A DNA stretch of 64,000 bases from NCBI RefSeq assembly GCF_008935055.1, contig NZ_CP043028.1:3218501-3282500 (forward strand), given 5' to 3'. Under the pieces are notes generated by a model. That model saw only the letters and a list, made by a program, of their open reading frames with translations. It did no database searches and was not told the origin of the DNA. Source of the DNA: Pseudobutyrivibrio xylanivorans (GTDB lineage: Bacteria; Bacillota; Clostridia; Lachnospirales; Lachnospiraceae). Positions 17,273 through 26,090 of the stretch are shown one piece after another. Every line of letters starts with the position of its first letter. The stretch's first letter is position 1. The position numbers were made by a program, and so were the translations under genes.

Positions 17273-18763
17273 TTATATTCCTAAGAATCTTTTAACTTCT
17301 GCACACATTTCAGATACTTCTACTACAGTATCATGCTTTACAGGCGCAGTCCTAATCTCCTCGATTGCGTTAGGTACCTTCACCTGACCAAGCTCCGAGA
17401 GCTTATCCACAAGCACGAAATCCTCTTCCTTCTCATAAGCAGAGTCAATTGCTCCCATTACCGCACGTGTAAACTTAAATGGGCTGGCTGTGGATGCAAT
17501 AACTGTAGTCTTGTCATCCCCAGTCTCTTTCTTGTACTTGTTGTATACGCTAGCTGCAACACCTGTATGTGTATCAATGATATAGCCTGTCTCATCATAA
17601 AGAGCCTTAATAGTATCACCAGTCTCCTTTTCAGAAGCATAGTTTCCATAGAAGCAATCAAGCTTAGCTTTCATGTCAGCTGTAATTTCATATTTTCCAG
17701 TAGACTTGAGACTTTCCATGAGCTCGCTGTTCTTTGTAGCATCATCACCTGCGATATGATAAATCAAACGCTCAAGGTTGCTTGAAATAAGTATGTCCAT
17801 TGAAGGAGAATTTGTAAGGATAAACTCACGGTTCTTATCATATTCACCTGTAGTGAAAAAGTCGTAAAGGACCTTATTCTCGTTTGAAGCACAGATAAGC
17901 TTCTCAATAGGAAGTCCCATGTTCTTTGCATAATAAGCAGCAAGAATATTTCCAAAGTTTCCTGTAGGGACTACCACGTTAATTGTTTCTCCACTGGCAA
18001 TCTTCTCTTCACCTAAAAGCTTTGAATACGCATATACGTAGTAGGCAATCTGTGGAACAAGACGGCCAATATTAATAGAGTTTGCAGATGAGAACTGGAA
18101 GCCTGCTGCATCTAACTCTGCTGCAAGAGCTTTGTCATTGAACATCTCCTTAACACCAGTCTGGGCCTGATCAAAATTGCCCTTAATTCCAACAACATGT
18201 GTGTTATCACCCTTCTGTGTAACCATCTGGCGCTCCTGAATTGCTGAAACACCATTCTTTGGATAGAAGACAACAATTCTTGTACCTTCAACATCAGCAA
18301 ATCCTGCAAGTGCAGCCTTACCAGTATCACCTGATGTTGCAGTAAGAATTACGATATCATTCTTAATATTATTTTTACGAGCGGAAGTAATCATAAGATG
18401 TGGCAAAATAGAAAGTGCCATATCCTTAAATGCAATTGTTGCGCCGTGGAAAAGCTCAAGATAATATGCTCCATCAGCATATACAAGTGGTGCAATTTCC
18501 TCTGTATCAAACTTACTGTCATATGCACTATTAATACAATGCTTCAACTCTTCCTCTGTAAAATCTGTAAGAAAAAGCTTAAGTACTTCATAAGCAACTT
18601 CCTGATATGACATTTCCGCGAGCTTCTCAACTGGAACATCAAGCTTTGGAATAGATGTAGGAACGAACAATCCACCATCATCTGCAAGGCCCTTCAAAAT
18701 AGCCTGTGACGCTGTGATTGTAGCCTTGTTTGCATCTCTTGTACTAACATAATTTACTGCCAT
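17273..18763 (-). CDS. thrC: Threonine synthase
   Basis: PLP enzyme that turns O-phosphohomoserine into threonine, the last step of threonine synthesis. The PLP lysine is Lys113 in HGATIAFKDMALS. Phosphate-binding and domain motifs TATSGDTGKAAL and VPTGNFGNILAAYYAKNMG follow. The length of 496 residues is that of the longer, class-II-like ThrC. The start at 18763 (MAVNYVSTRD) follows AGAGG; an upstream in-frame start lacks a site. The short leader has no T-box. Confidence 0.95.
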   Translation of the reverse strand: MAVNYVSTRDANKATITASQAILKGLADDGGLFVPTSIPKLDVPVEKLAEMSYQEVAYEVLKLFLTDFTEEELKHCINSAYDSKFDTEEIAPLVYADGAYYLELFHGATIAFKDMALSILPHLMITSARKNNIKNDIVILTATSGDTGKAALAGFADVEGTRIVVFYPKNGVSAIQERQMVTQKGDNTHVVGIKGNFDQAQTGVKEMFNDKALAAELDAAGFQFSSANSINIGRLVPQIAYYVYAYSKLLGEEKIASGETINVVVPTGNFGNILAAYYAKNMGLPIEKLICASNENKVLYDFFTTGEYDKNREFILTNSPSMDILISSNLERLIYHIAGDDATKNSELMESLKSTGKYEITADMKAKLDCFYGNYASEKETGDTIKALYDETGYIIDTHTGVAASVYNKYKKETGDDKTTVIASTASPFKFTRAVMGAIDSAYEKEEDFVLVDKLSELGQVKVPNAIEEIRTAPVKHDTVVEVSEMCAEVKRFLGI

Positions 18764-18879
18764 GATTCTTCCTCTCTTTATAAACATCTTTTCAGAATAC
18801 TGTAGCACAGTGAAGAACTAAAGTCTACATGAAAATATGCCAAACTTTCCTTTCATAATTTTCCCTTAAGTTTAGTGAT

Positions 18880-19281
18880 TTATCGCATATCCACCTTTAT
18901 CTTATCAATAAGTGTAATATCAGCTGGAAGCCAAGGGACATTATCAATGTTTTCTCTTGTAAGCCACTTTGCAGCTTCAGCCTCTTTTAATTCCAAATGT
19001 CCTTCCTTCACTTCACAATAGAAACAATCCATAGACAGATGGAATGTAGGGTAATCATACTCTATAGTATCAATAAATGGTCCTACTTCGATAAGAGTAT
19101 CAAGCTCTTCCTGTATCTCTCTTACAAGAGCTTGCTGAGGTGTTTCTCCCGCTTCTATCTTGCCACCAGGAAACTCCCAGCCACCTTTAAAATCACCATA
19201 TCCTCTTGCGGTTGCAAAAATCTTATTCTTCTCTTCAATTGAATCGCAGATAACTGCTGCAACGACTTTAATTGTTTTCAT
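18880..19281 (-). CDS. MutT-like Nudix hydrolase
   Basis: Small Nudix pyrophosphohydrolase of 133 residues. The Nudix box is complete: GGKIEAGETPQQALVREIQEELD, given here in shortened form as GGKIEAGE then REIQEEL. The preceding FPGGK and KNKIFATARGYGDFKGGWEF match (8-oxo-)dGTP diphosphatases of the MutT/CTP-type group, which clean the nucleotide pool. An ATG at 19281 is used rather than the TTG one codon upstream. Confidence 0.85.
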   Translation of the reverse strand: MKTIKVVAAVICDSIEEKNKIFATARGYGDFKGGWEFPGGKIEAGETPQQALVREIQEELDTLIEVGPFIDTIEYDYPTFHLSMDCFYCEVKEGHLELKEAEAAKWLTRENIDNVPWLPADITLIDKIKVDMR

Positions 19282-19335
19282 CAATTCTCTCTATTTTGAT
19301 ACTTTACTAAATAGTGTGTCCAAATTGGGGTATTT

Positions 19336-20694
19336 TTATACATCACACAGTGCGAACATGTACGATGGAATTCTTAGAATTCCGTCAACTTCTACTAAGT
19401 TCTTCGGATGCACAATCATTGGATTATCAACTTTTCGCTTGAAAATATCAACAAATTTTCCTATAGACAGGGCACTGTAATTCTTTGAAGATTTAACCTC
19501 AATAGGATTAACTTTGTAATTAGTTTTACTATCATTTGAAATTAAGAAATCTATTTCAATATCATTTCTATGTTTTTCTTCACTGTACCTAGTATAGAAA
19601 TACAATTTTTTGCCCTTTGACGCTATAATTTGAGCAATAACATTTTCATAAAGCATCCCCTCATTTAATGATAGCTTCCCGTCCATAATATTGGCAAAAA
19701 CTTTTTCTTCCGTTATTTCATTCTCAGCAAAAGCCAAACTCACAAGTAAGCCTGTATCACCCATGTAACATTTAACTGCGGATTCGTTTTTATTCAAAGC
19801 TAATCCAACGTTAGGATCATTACATTTGTAACACAGATTACATATCATAGAATCATCAAGCCAAAATAGTGGCTCATCATATCTATCAAATGTGGCTCCT
19901 GGCTCGATTTCACTTAAAACGATTTTCTTTTCATGAGTAGAAAGATAGCCTGGAATATTTTCAAATATGGCCGACACTCTAGAATTATATTTTCTCGCAG
20001 CTTTTCGTATGTCATCTCTATACAAATTGAGAATGTCACGTTTTTCAACATCGGCAGCATAGAAGTCCCTTGCATTTTTTTTAAAAGCGACAACGGATTG
20101 TGGCATTCCGCCAACAAGCATATATTCTTTAAAAAGATGCATTGCTTTATTGTGCTGGCTTTGATCTAGTGGCTCTCTTTTATTATAACAATCACGTATG
20201 TACTCAATTAGAAGCTCTTCGCCCATGTATACCATGAATTCCTCAAAATCAACTGGATACATTTTAAGCTTACGTTCTTCTGATGGAATTGTTATTCCTT
20301 CAACATTTTCCTTAATAGAGATTAAAGAACCGGTCTCAATATAATCATATCTACCATCTGCTACCAAGTATTTAATAGCTTCCCTTGCCTTTGGATACTT
20401 CTGTATTTCGTCAAATATTATCAAAGACTCGCGATTATACAGACGTGTATTGTATTCCAATGAAATAGTTTGAAAGAACACATCCAGTTCATTTAAATTA
20501 TCAAATAAATTGAATATCTTCTTGCTAGCTTTATTGAAGTCTATAAGGATATATGATTTATACTCATTCTTCCCTATTTCTTCAGCCACCGTTGATTTTC
20601 CAATTCGACGAGCCCCTTCGATTAAAAGAGCTTTTGTTCCATTGGTTGAATTTTTCCAATCAAGTATTTTACTGTATATCTTACGTTTAATCAT
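19336..20694 (-). CDS. AAA ATPase with DUF4143 C-terminal domain
   Basis: Protein of 452 residues. The N-terminal P-loop GARRIGKST (about 28-36) and Walker B LIIFDEIQ belong to the AAA_14 group, and the C-terminal half is DUF4143-like, with the IEVKSSKNYSALS region that recalls a PD-(D/E)XK nuclease fold. Its role is unknown; such genes are common in gut Firmicutes and Bacteroidetes, often in many copies. The ATG follows GGAGGAAAT. A second, decayed relative lies at 56521-56872. Upstream are three 14-bp repeats at a 34-bp spacing (20707-20788), possibly operators. Confidence 0.85.
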   Translation of the reverse strand: MIKRKIYSKILDWKNSTNGTKALLIEGARRIGKSTVAEEIGKNEYKSYILIDFNKASKKIFNLFDNLNELDVFFQTISLEYNTRLYNRESLIIFDEIQKYPKAREAIKYLVADGRYDYIETGSLISIKENVEGITIPSEERKLKMYPVDFEEFMVYMGEELLIEYIRDCYNKREPLDQSQHNKAMHLFKEYMLVGGMPQSVVAFKKNARDFYAADVEKRDILNLYRDDIRKAARKYNSRVSAIFENIPGYLSTHEKKIVLSEIEPGATFDRYDEPLFWLDDSMICNLCYKCNDPNVGLALNKNESAVKCYMGDTGLLVSLAFAENEITEEKVFANIMDGKLSLNEGMLYENVIAQIIASKGKKLYFYTRYSEEKHRNDIEIDFLISNDSKTNYKVNPIEVKSSKNYSALSIGKFVDIFKRKVDNPMIVHPKNLVEVDGILRIPSYMFALCDV

Positions 20695-20706
20695 ATTTCC
20701 TCCTTA

Positions 20707-20788
20707 TAGTGCGCAAGATAATTCTAACGTCATTTATGGATAGTACGCAAGATAGTTTATTCATGTTTTACAGATAGTACGCAGAATA
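20707..20788. repeat. Three direct repeats with 34-bp period upstream of the ATPase gene
   Basis: TAGTGCGCAAGATA (20707), TAGTACGCAAGATA (20741) and TAGTACGCAGAATA (20775) are spaced exactly 34 bases apart, with weakly similar 20-base spacers. They lie directly before the DUF4143 ATPase start. The regular phase (about three helical turns) suggests binding sites on one DNA face, or a decayed minisatellite. Confidence 0.55.
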
Positions 20789-20793
20789 TCCTT

Positions 20794-20871
20794 CTAAGAA
20801 CAGTTAATGTTCATCGTATATCCATCAGCATCTACAGGCTGATTATCCTTGTAGTTATTGTAAATCTCTGC
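20794..20871 (-). pseudogene. Short C-terminal gene remnant
   Basis: A 25-codon open stretch ending ...DADGYTMNINCS and a stop is closed upstream by stop codons in the same frame, so it looks like the tail of a lost gene. I do not recognise the family. The rest of 20.79-20.98 kb shows no coding frame. Confidence 0.3.
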
Positions 20872-20983
20872 AATCTATTGCCAAACCTACGATAGACCCA
20901 ACTAAATATGTAATGCCACATCAACTGTATTGGTGCTCCCGATATAAACAGTGGAAAGTATTATATAGTCCTCATAGAAAAAA

Positions 20984-21670
20984 TTATTCAAATTCAATTT
21001 TCAGTTTATAATCACTATCTACCGCTTTAACAATAGGATTGTAAATATCATATACAGCCTTCAATGCTAAATCATCAGCTTTCTGTCCATTGTTAGAGTT
21101 ATCAAAAGCCTCTTTTAATCTGTCCTTTAGCTCCTTTTCAATTACATTATAATCCGCCACAGTTAACTTGATTTTCCCTAGTGCCAAAAGACCATTTGTC
21201 TGATTATCAACTTTTATTTTATAAGGATCTATCTCAATAGTATCTAATATAGGATGCTTTATTTTAATAGTCAAAATCTTGTTTTCTTTATCGTCAATAA
21301 GATTGTTTTTAGTTAAAGAATCAAGATTTACAATAAAACTGCCCTTTCCTTTATAGGTCACCTTTTGATGTTTTTTTGTAGGATCCCAATCAAGTGCTTC
21401 TATCAATCTATCTTCAATTTCATAGCTAACCTCAGCTTCCTGTTCATAAACAACCAGCTTTCTTGTTTCATTACGCTTAGATAATATAACATCAGAAAAA
21501 GAAACCCTAACACCGCTATCACTCAAAACTATAGTATTCGGATCAACAACAGTTATACCATCACTATATTTAGGTGAAACATTACTGCTATCTCTAAATA
21601 TAAAGAGAATAATTAAAGAGGCAGCTATACAAATAATGCTTACGGCCCTTAAGATAATAATCTTTTTCAT
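20984..21670 (-). CDS. Membrane-anchored DUF4230 family protein
   Basis: Protein of 228 residues. An N-terminal membrane helix (about 5-26) is followed by an extracytoplasmic domain with the DUF4230 pattern: VVYEQEAEVSYEIED, then YKGKGSFIVNLDSL, then ILTIKIKHPILDTIEIDPYK, and a helical tail. The function of DUF4230 is unknown. It overlaps the preceding membrane protein by one base and forms a tight three-gene set with it and a DnaJ-domain protein. Confidence 0.7.
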   Translation of the reverse strand: MKKIIILRAVSIICIAASLIILFIFRDSSNVSPKYSDGITVVDPNTIVLSDSGVRVSFSDVILSKRNETRKLVVYEQEAEVSYEIEDRLIEALDWDPTKKHQKVTYKGKGSFIVNLDSLTKNNLIDDKENKILTIKIKHPILDTIEIDPYKIKVDNQTNGLLALGKIKLTVADYNVIEKELKDRLKEAFDNSNNGQKADDLALKAVYDIYNPIVKAVDSDYKLKIEFE

Positions 21671-22527
21671 TACTCAGCCTTCTCATTATTATTCTTCATT
21701 TGAGTCAGTAGCTTATTCACTTCTCTTCTTAAACCAGCACTACCATCCCTAAAACTATCAAACTGGAATAATTGATTTAGTATCCAGAATAATAAAATAA
21801 ATGTCACGACAGGAATAACACAATAAGCAACTAACATGATAGCTATAGCGTTAATAAACTTACCTACCATGTCCTTGTAATAGTTGAATAAATCCTTTAC
21901 TCCACCTATGGCAGTATTAAATACCCTAGATACTTTCTCATAAAAACTTTTATCTGTTGATCCGCTCTCTGTTATTTCCTCAACTTGATTTGTTCCATCC
22001 TCAGCCATGGTTATAGTTTCGTTAACATATGTCATTGAACTTGAGCATAACCAATTAGATACAGAAGTACCACAAGGTACTACTAATATTACAACTAAAG
22101 AAAGCGCTAACAATTTAGTAGCTATAGTCTTGATAAGTTCCTTTTTTGAAACTAAGTACACTATAAACAAAACCAATGCTGCTGGAATTAAAAATCTGAA
22201 AATGATTGGCACGCCTTGTGATAATAATAGATTCTCAAAAAAAATCATCCCTAACATTAAGACCAAATATTTATTTAAATCAGCCAGCGAATCAGCTAAT
22301 GGTGTTCCCCAATCATCAGGTAAAAGTGTTATTACAAATGACAATCCTATAGTCACTCCAGTCACTTTCATAACTAAGTTCTTCGATTCCTCCAGTGTTG
22401 TAGCTGAGTTTTCAAAAACAGGCAATTTCGCTGCCTTAGTCGAAGCTACACAAAAAGAAAACACTGTTAGTAAAATCAGCAACGATATTTTTGTTAGTAA
22501 CACCATCCGTGTTGTTTTCATATCCAT
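21670..22527 (-). CDS. Multi-pass membrane protein of unknown function
   Basis: Protein of 285 residues that I do not recognise. It has a signal-like first helix (MVLLTKISLLILLTVFSFC), then about four to five more hydrophobic segments (near 55-75, 85-105, 110-125, 135-155 and 235-260). A polar extracytoplasmic loop with acidic residues (about 160-215) precedes a short basic cytoplasmic tail. It sits 38 bases after the DnaJ-domain gene and is fused by a one-base overlap to the DUF4230 gene, so the three products probably act together at the membrane. Confidence 0.6.
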   Translation of the reverse strand: MDMKTTRMVLLTKISLLILLTVFSFCVASTKAAKLPVFENSATTLEESKNLVMKVTGVTIGLSFVITLLPDDWGTPLADSLADLNKYLVLMLGMIFFENLLLSQGVPIIFRFLIPAALVLFIVYLVSKKELIKTIATKLLALSLVVILVVPCGTSVSNWLCSSSMTYVNETITMAEDGTNQVEEITESGSTDKSFYEKVSRVFNTAIGGVKDLFNYYKDMVGKFINAIAIMLVAYCVIPVVTFILLFWILNQLFQFDSFRDGSAGLRREVNKLLTQMKNNNEKAE

Positions 22528-22565
22528 AATTTATTATCCTCGCGATAGATTTTCATCTTATAATC

Positions 22566-23483
22566 TCAAAAGCCTTCCTTAGCATACTCCTCTAACAACT
22601 CATCTATTTTAAGATTAGTGCTTTCTATTCCTGAAGTCTCAGTTTCCAAAAGCCTAATCCATAAATCCAAATCCACGTACTTCTTTCTTGTTTTGGATTT
22701 CAGAGTATTATCAGCGACCACCATCTTTACCTGCGCCTTCTTCTGCTCAAGTAGTGGAATAATTACATAGTACAGCCTGTCATCTTTAAAACTGAGATAA
22801 CCAATAATTTCTCCACCCTTATTTCTCAGATACAGTCTATGATTAGACACACCTGCTGGATATAGCGCGGTGCCTACCTTAGGCATAATGGCATTTACAT
22901 CAAGCTCCACCATTGCATCAATCTTATAAGCATCTACATCTAAAACACCAAGCTCCTTCAAAGTCAAAGAGCTATCTATAAACTGCCCTGTCAGCAAGTA
23001 AGTGATGTCCGCCAGATACTTTTGCTTGATAACATCTGGTACCTCAAAGAAAAGTGATGGCCTGGCATTATCTATAAGTCCCTTACTTGTTTCATACAAG
23101 CTCTTCAGGAATAAAGAAAACTCCTCATCCTTTGACCATACATATTTCCCTCTGGCAATCTCAATAGTCCCTATGCTATTGCCATCAAAATCTTCTACCT
23201 CATGAAAAATCGGCCTAACACAATAAGCATTCTTATTTTCCCTGGCATTCCAAGTCTTGGCCTTAGGCTTTCTTTTAACAGTGGATTTCTTCTTATCTCC
23301 ACCATCAAAACTTTTCATAATAAGCTCATAAGCCGTATTAATCTTGACTGCAGCCTCACTGTCCTCTGAGCCACTGCTGTCAGGATGATTTTTGTGCATC
23401 AGCTTTCTATATTTCTTTTTTACTTCCTTTTCATCTTCCGTTCCATCCAATTCAAGGATTTTACGGGCCTGACTTTTATTCAT
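22566..23483 (-). CDS. J-domain (DnaJ-like) protein with unique C-terminal domain
   Basis: Protein of 305 residues. The J domain is at residues 1-55 with the obligatory HPD in HKNHPDSS, so it should stimulate a DnaK-type ATPase. There is no Gly/Phe or zinc-finger region. After a basic linker (KKKSTVKRKPKAK), the C-terminal ~200 residues form an alpha/beta domain I do not recognise. It starts a three-gene set with a multi-pass membrane protein and a DUF4230 protein. Confidence 0.7.
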   Translation of the reverse strand: MNKSQARKILELDGTEDEKEVKKKYRKLMHKNHPDSSGSEDSEAAVKINTAYELIMKSFDGGDKKKSTVKRKPKAKTWNARENKNAYCVRPIFHEVEDFDGNSIGTIEIARGKYVWSKDEEFSLFLKSLYETSKGLIDNARPSLFFEVPDVIKQKYLADITYLLTGQFIDSSLTLKELGVLDVDAYKIDAMVELDVNAIMPKVGTALYPAGVSNHRLYLRNKGGEIIGYLSFKDDRLYYVIIPLLEQKKAQVKMVVADNTLKSKTRKKYVDLDLWIRLLETETSGIESTNLKIDELLEEYAKEGF

Positions 23484-23512
23484 TGATTCTTAGTATCCTT
23501 CATCGAAATATA

Positions 23513-24135
23513 CTATTCTAAATTCTTTATCAGTTTCTTTATCAGTTTCTTTATCACCTTTTCATGGGTCTTTGCAAATTCACTAAGCTCATAAGAACGA
23601 ATTCTTTCCCTGACCATATTTGGCTCAACAAAACCATTCTAAGGAAATAATTTAACCAAATCTCTGGATGCGGTGGATTATCTCTACCTGAATAGTATAG
23701 TGAAGGTAATCCCATCTGAATAGAATCATAGTATTCCTCTATGTCATAAGCAAAGTACTCCTCAAGAGATCCGATTCCATTAAATCCAAACCCATTAATA
23801 TCTAGAATATAACCTGACAGTAATCTGGCAGTTCGTCCATTACCATCTTCAAATGGATGGATAGTAACTAACTGATAATGAACAACCGCAGCAATAATAA
23901 GAGGATGATCATCTGTTGTATTCACATATTCTACTAATTCATCTAACAGATTCGGAATATCAATGTATTCTGGAGGTATATAATCCGGATGACCGGTTTT
24001 CGAATCATATACTGCAAAAAGTATTCCGGGTGGCATTGGTCCTCTAAGACCAATTTTCTCTTTTGATGCACCCTTTTCAACATATTTCTGCACATCGAGA
24101 ATCAGTTGCTTTGAAATTTTTTCTCCACTAAAATT
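23513..24135 (-). pseudogene. Fic-family protein gene, truncated and frameshifted
   Basis: The Fic core motif HPFEDGNGRTARL is intact, and a 179-codon frame is open from a GTG at 24093. At the 5' side the reading frame continues to about 24135 (FSGEKISKQLILDVQK) and then meets stops inside the repeat region, so the N-terminal domain is missing. At the 3' side the frame slips near 23640: the expected tail (MVRERIRSYELSEFAK, then repeated KKLI) lies in another frame and ends at 23513. That tail is coded by three 12-bp repeats. The gene is probably dead, though a short AMPylase-like core could still be made. Confidence 0.7.
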
Positions 24136-24306
24136 ACACTATTTTTACACTATTTTACATTAGCAAATAACTCAAGTATTATTGTACCATTCCTAGCAGG
24201 CCCTTCTAGGGCCAGGTCTGCCCGAGCTCCACAGACCACTCGCTGACGCGAGCAAGGAAGGATTGTAATCGGCTTCGCCGATGGAGTGGCTCACTTTCAA
24301 GCTAGC
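24090..24306. repeat. Dispersed multi-hairpin repeat, copy A, with Fic-derived flank
   Basis: 24186-24287 is a ~100-nt element made of consecutive hairpins: GGCCC/GGGCC, GGTCTG/CAGACC, CTCGC/GCGAG, ATCGGC/GCCGAT, with CCAT and ATGG at the ends. 24090-24287 is nearly identical to 32778-32971, including the truncated Fic start. The following GGCTCACTTTCAAGCTAGC (24288-24306) reappears inverted near 37868-37887. Confidence 0.75.
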
Positions 24307-24349
24307 AATTCCCGGAATCTATTGTTTATTGCGTGTCGTATTTGCCTAA

Positions 24350-25042
24350 TTACATAAAATCAAACAAATTCATCTGTTGATAGTCCTTTTTAGTATTATC
24401 TAATCCATAAACTACTTTTCTAAATTCCTCAGGTGACTTTAATGCTTCCTCCAAATTATTAGATTTTACCAAACCTACATAAATTGCTACAGCGATAGCC
24501 TGACAATTTATTGATTTCTTAGGATTAAACTCAATATCAGTAAAACTATCGTATTCCAATAATTCTTTACCAATATTCTCATCATTATTTAACGCATTAA
24601 TATACAACCAATTATAGAAAAAATCTTTAGGTTCTGATTCAAAATCTGTATTATCTAACTTAAATCCTACTATTCGGCCACTATTCTTTAGACGTTCATC
24701 TTTCTTTGCTTCACCAGGCTGTCGTTCATATAAATCTTGATACACTTTTCCATTCTCAAATACTTTGCTTCCTTGAAATAAACACTCAACAGGATAGTAT
24801 TTACCATTCATTCTATATTTGAGATTAAACGCACTAAGTTTATTTCCTATCTGTAGTGGACTTTTACGTGAAACCTCTAGGACTTTATTATTAGGACACG
24901 ACAATAAAAATGCATCGTGTAAACTTTTAATTGATCTTTGTTTTTGTTGGATAGAAAACCCACTAAAAAATTCAAATTCAGTATTAGCAATTTTATAAAA
25001 AGGTTTTTCTGCTAACGAAATATATACTGGTCTATTAGCCAT
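24350..25042 (-). CDS. DarT-associated NADAR-type antitoxin
   Basis: Protein of 230 residues paired with the DarT-like gene 18 bases upstream. Motifs such as FEFFSGFSIQQKQRSIKSLH, PVECLFQGSKVFENG and DFFYNWLYINAL match the DarT-linked NADAR family as I remember it. NADAR proteins remove ADP-ribose from guanine bases, so this would reverse the toxin's DNA modification. The ATG follows TTAGGAGGG. The family call rests on motif memory and on the neighbour. Confidence 0.75.
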   Translation of the reverse strand: MANRPVYISLAEKPFYKIANTEFEFFSGFSIQQKQRSIKSLHDAFLLSCPNNKVLEVSRKSPLQIGNKLSAFNLKYRMNGKYYPVECLFQGSKVFENGKVYQDLYERQPGEAKKDERLKNSGRIVGFKLDNTDFESEPKDFFYNWLYINALNNDENIGKELLEYDSFTDIEFNPKKSINCQAIAVAIYVGLVKSNNLEEALKSPEEFRKVVYGLDNTKKDYQQMNLFDFM

Positions 25043-25060
25043 GATCCCTCCTAAGTATCG

Positions 25061-25972
25061 TTATCTTGCCGGAATATATCCAAAAACGTCTTCCATTTCA
25101 GGATATATTGTTCTGTACTCATCTAACAATTGTTTATTATAGAATTTAATTTTCTCTATATAATCTGCTTCAACTAAATCTTTAACCATTATTTCTGTTT
25201 GCGTAATCGTCACATTCGAATCAGGTCCCATAGTATATTCCAATAAATTACATAACGCATTATATCCCGTTAAATCCTCCCAGGGTATTACACGCAACTC
25301 ATGGTTAGCAGCATTTCCAGGAAAGAATGCAACGTCTTTTGATGATACAATTTTTTCCGCATTAAAATATAATACTACCCATTGTCTATCAGGGTACTTC
25401 TGAGAAAATACATAATTAAGTGGTCCATCAATTGATGACAAAGAAAATGATATAGCGTCTAAATGATTATCTAGACGTGAATTATCATTAAAATCTGCGT
25501 CTATTCCTTTATTTAAAATATTCTTTCGACTCATCAAACCCTGCGAAATAATACTATCTAAATTCCGTAAGGACGTAAAGTGAACAAAATATTTGATATT
25601 TCTTTTAGCCATCTCTTGTAGTATCTTTTTCCGGTCTTGTACTCTTAATTCTTCTTTAATTTTTTGATCATATTTTCTTTTTTTCTCTTGAGCCTCAGCG
25701 TATATTGCTTTTAAATATTCAAGTGCATATTCTTCCTTCTTCTGTCGGTTTTTATATTCTTCCAACTTTGCATAATATGTATTACTTACAAGCCTAAGAA
25801 AACCATTTTCTATTGCATCAACCTTAAAAAGCTTATCACAATCCTGAAAACTTATATCTAATCGCTGATCATCTATAATAACATCACATACTACGCCTTC
25901 ACCGTATTTCTTATGATAAACTGTCTCCTCAAGTAGTAATTCAGCAACAAACTGCTTGTCTGCTATCTCCAT
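25061..25972 (-). CDS. DarT-like DNA ADP-ribosyltransferase toxin
   Basis: About 303 residues. The N-terminal ~90 residues form a small beta-rich domain (HKKYGEGVVCDVIIDD), followed by a charged coiled coil (about 85-130) and a DarT/DUF4433 ART domain: IKYFVHFTSLRNLDSIISQG, RLDNHLDAISFSLS, then WVVLYFNAEKI. DarT enzymes attach ADP-ribose from NAD to single-stranded DNA bases. It forms a toxin-antitoxin pair with the NADAR gene downstream, and lies about 120 bases after sbcC. The start is uncertain: 25972 has GGGAG 12 bases upstream, and an ATG at 26005 lacks a good site. Confidence 0.78.
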   Translation of the reverse strand: MEIADKQFVAELLLEETVYHKKYGEGVVCDVIIDDQRLDISFQDCDKLFKVDAIENGFLRLVSNTYYAKLEEYKNRQKKEEYALEYLKAIYAEAQEKKRKYDQKIKEELRVQDRKKILQEMAKRNIKYFVHFTSLRNLDSIISQGLMSRKNILNKGIDADFNDNSRLDNHLDAISFSLSSIDGPLNYVFSQKYPDRQWVVLYFNAEKIVSSKDVAFFPGNAANHELRVIPWEDLTGYNALCNLLEYTMGPDSNVTITQTEIMVKDLVEADYIEKIKFYNKQLLDEYRTIYPEMEDVFGYIPAR

Positions 25973-26090
25973 ATATAAATAAATCTCCCTATGATTGTGA
26001 TTCATTCTTCAATAAATAACTCTATAAAATATCAACTCATTGTCTTTCAATCTAAAAGGCATCTTTCCAATCGAAACACAATTTAAAAAA

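Noticed and set aside
18764..18879. Possible T-box before thrC
   Set aside because: The leader is only about 100 bases and has no T-box sequence or anti-terminator.
20707..20788. CRISPR array
   Set aside because: Only three 14-bp units with partly similar spacers and no cas genes; too short and too degenerate.
23525..23560. Three 12-bp tandem repeats as a regulatory site
   Set aside because: They are codons for a repeated KKLI in the tail of the broken Fic gene.
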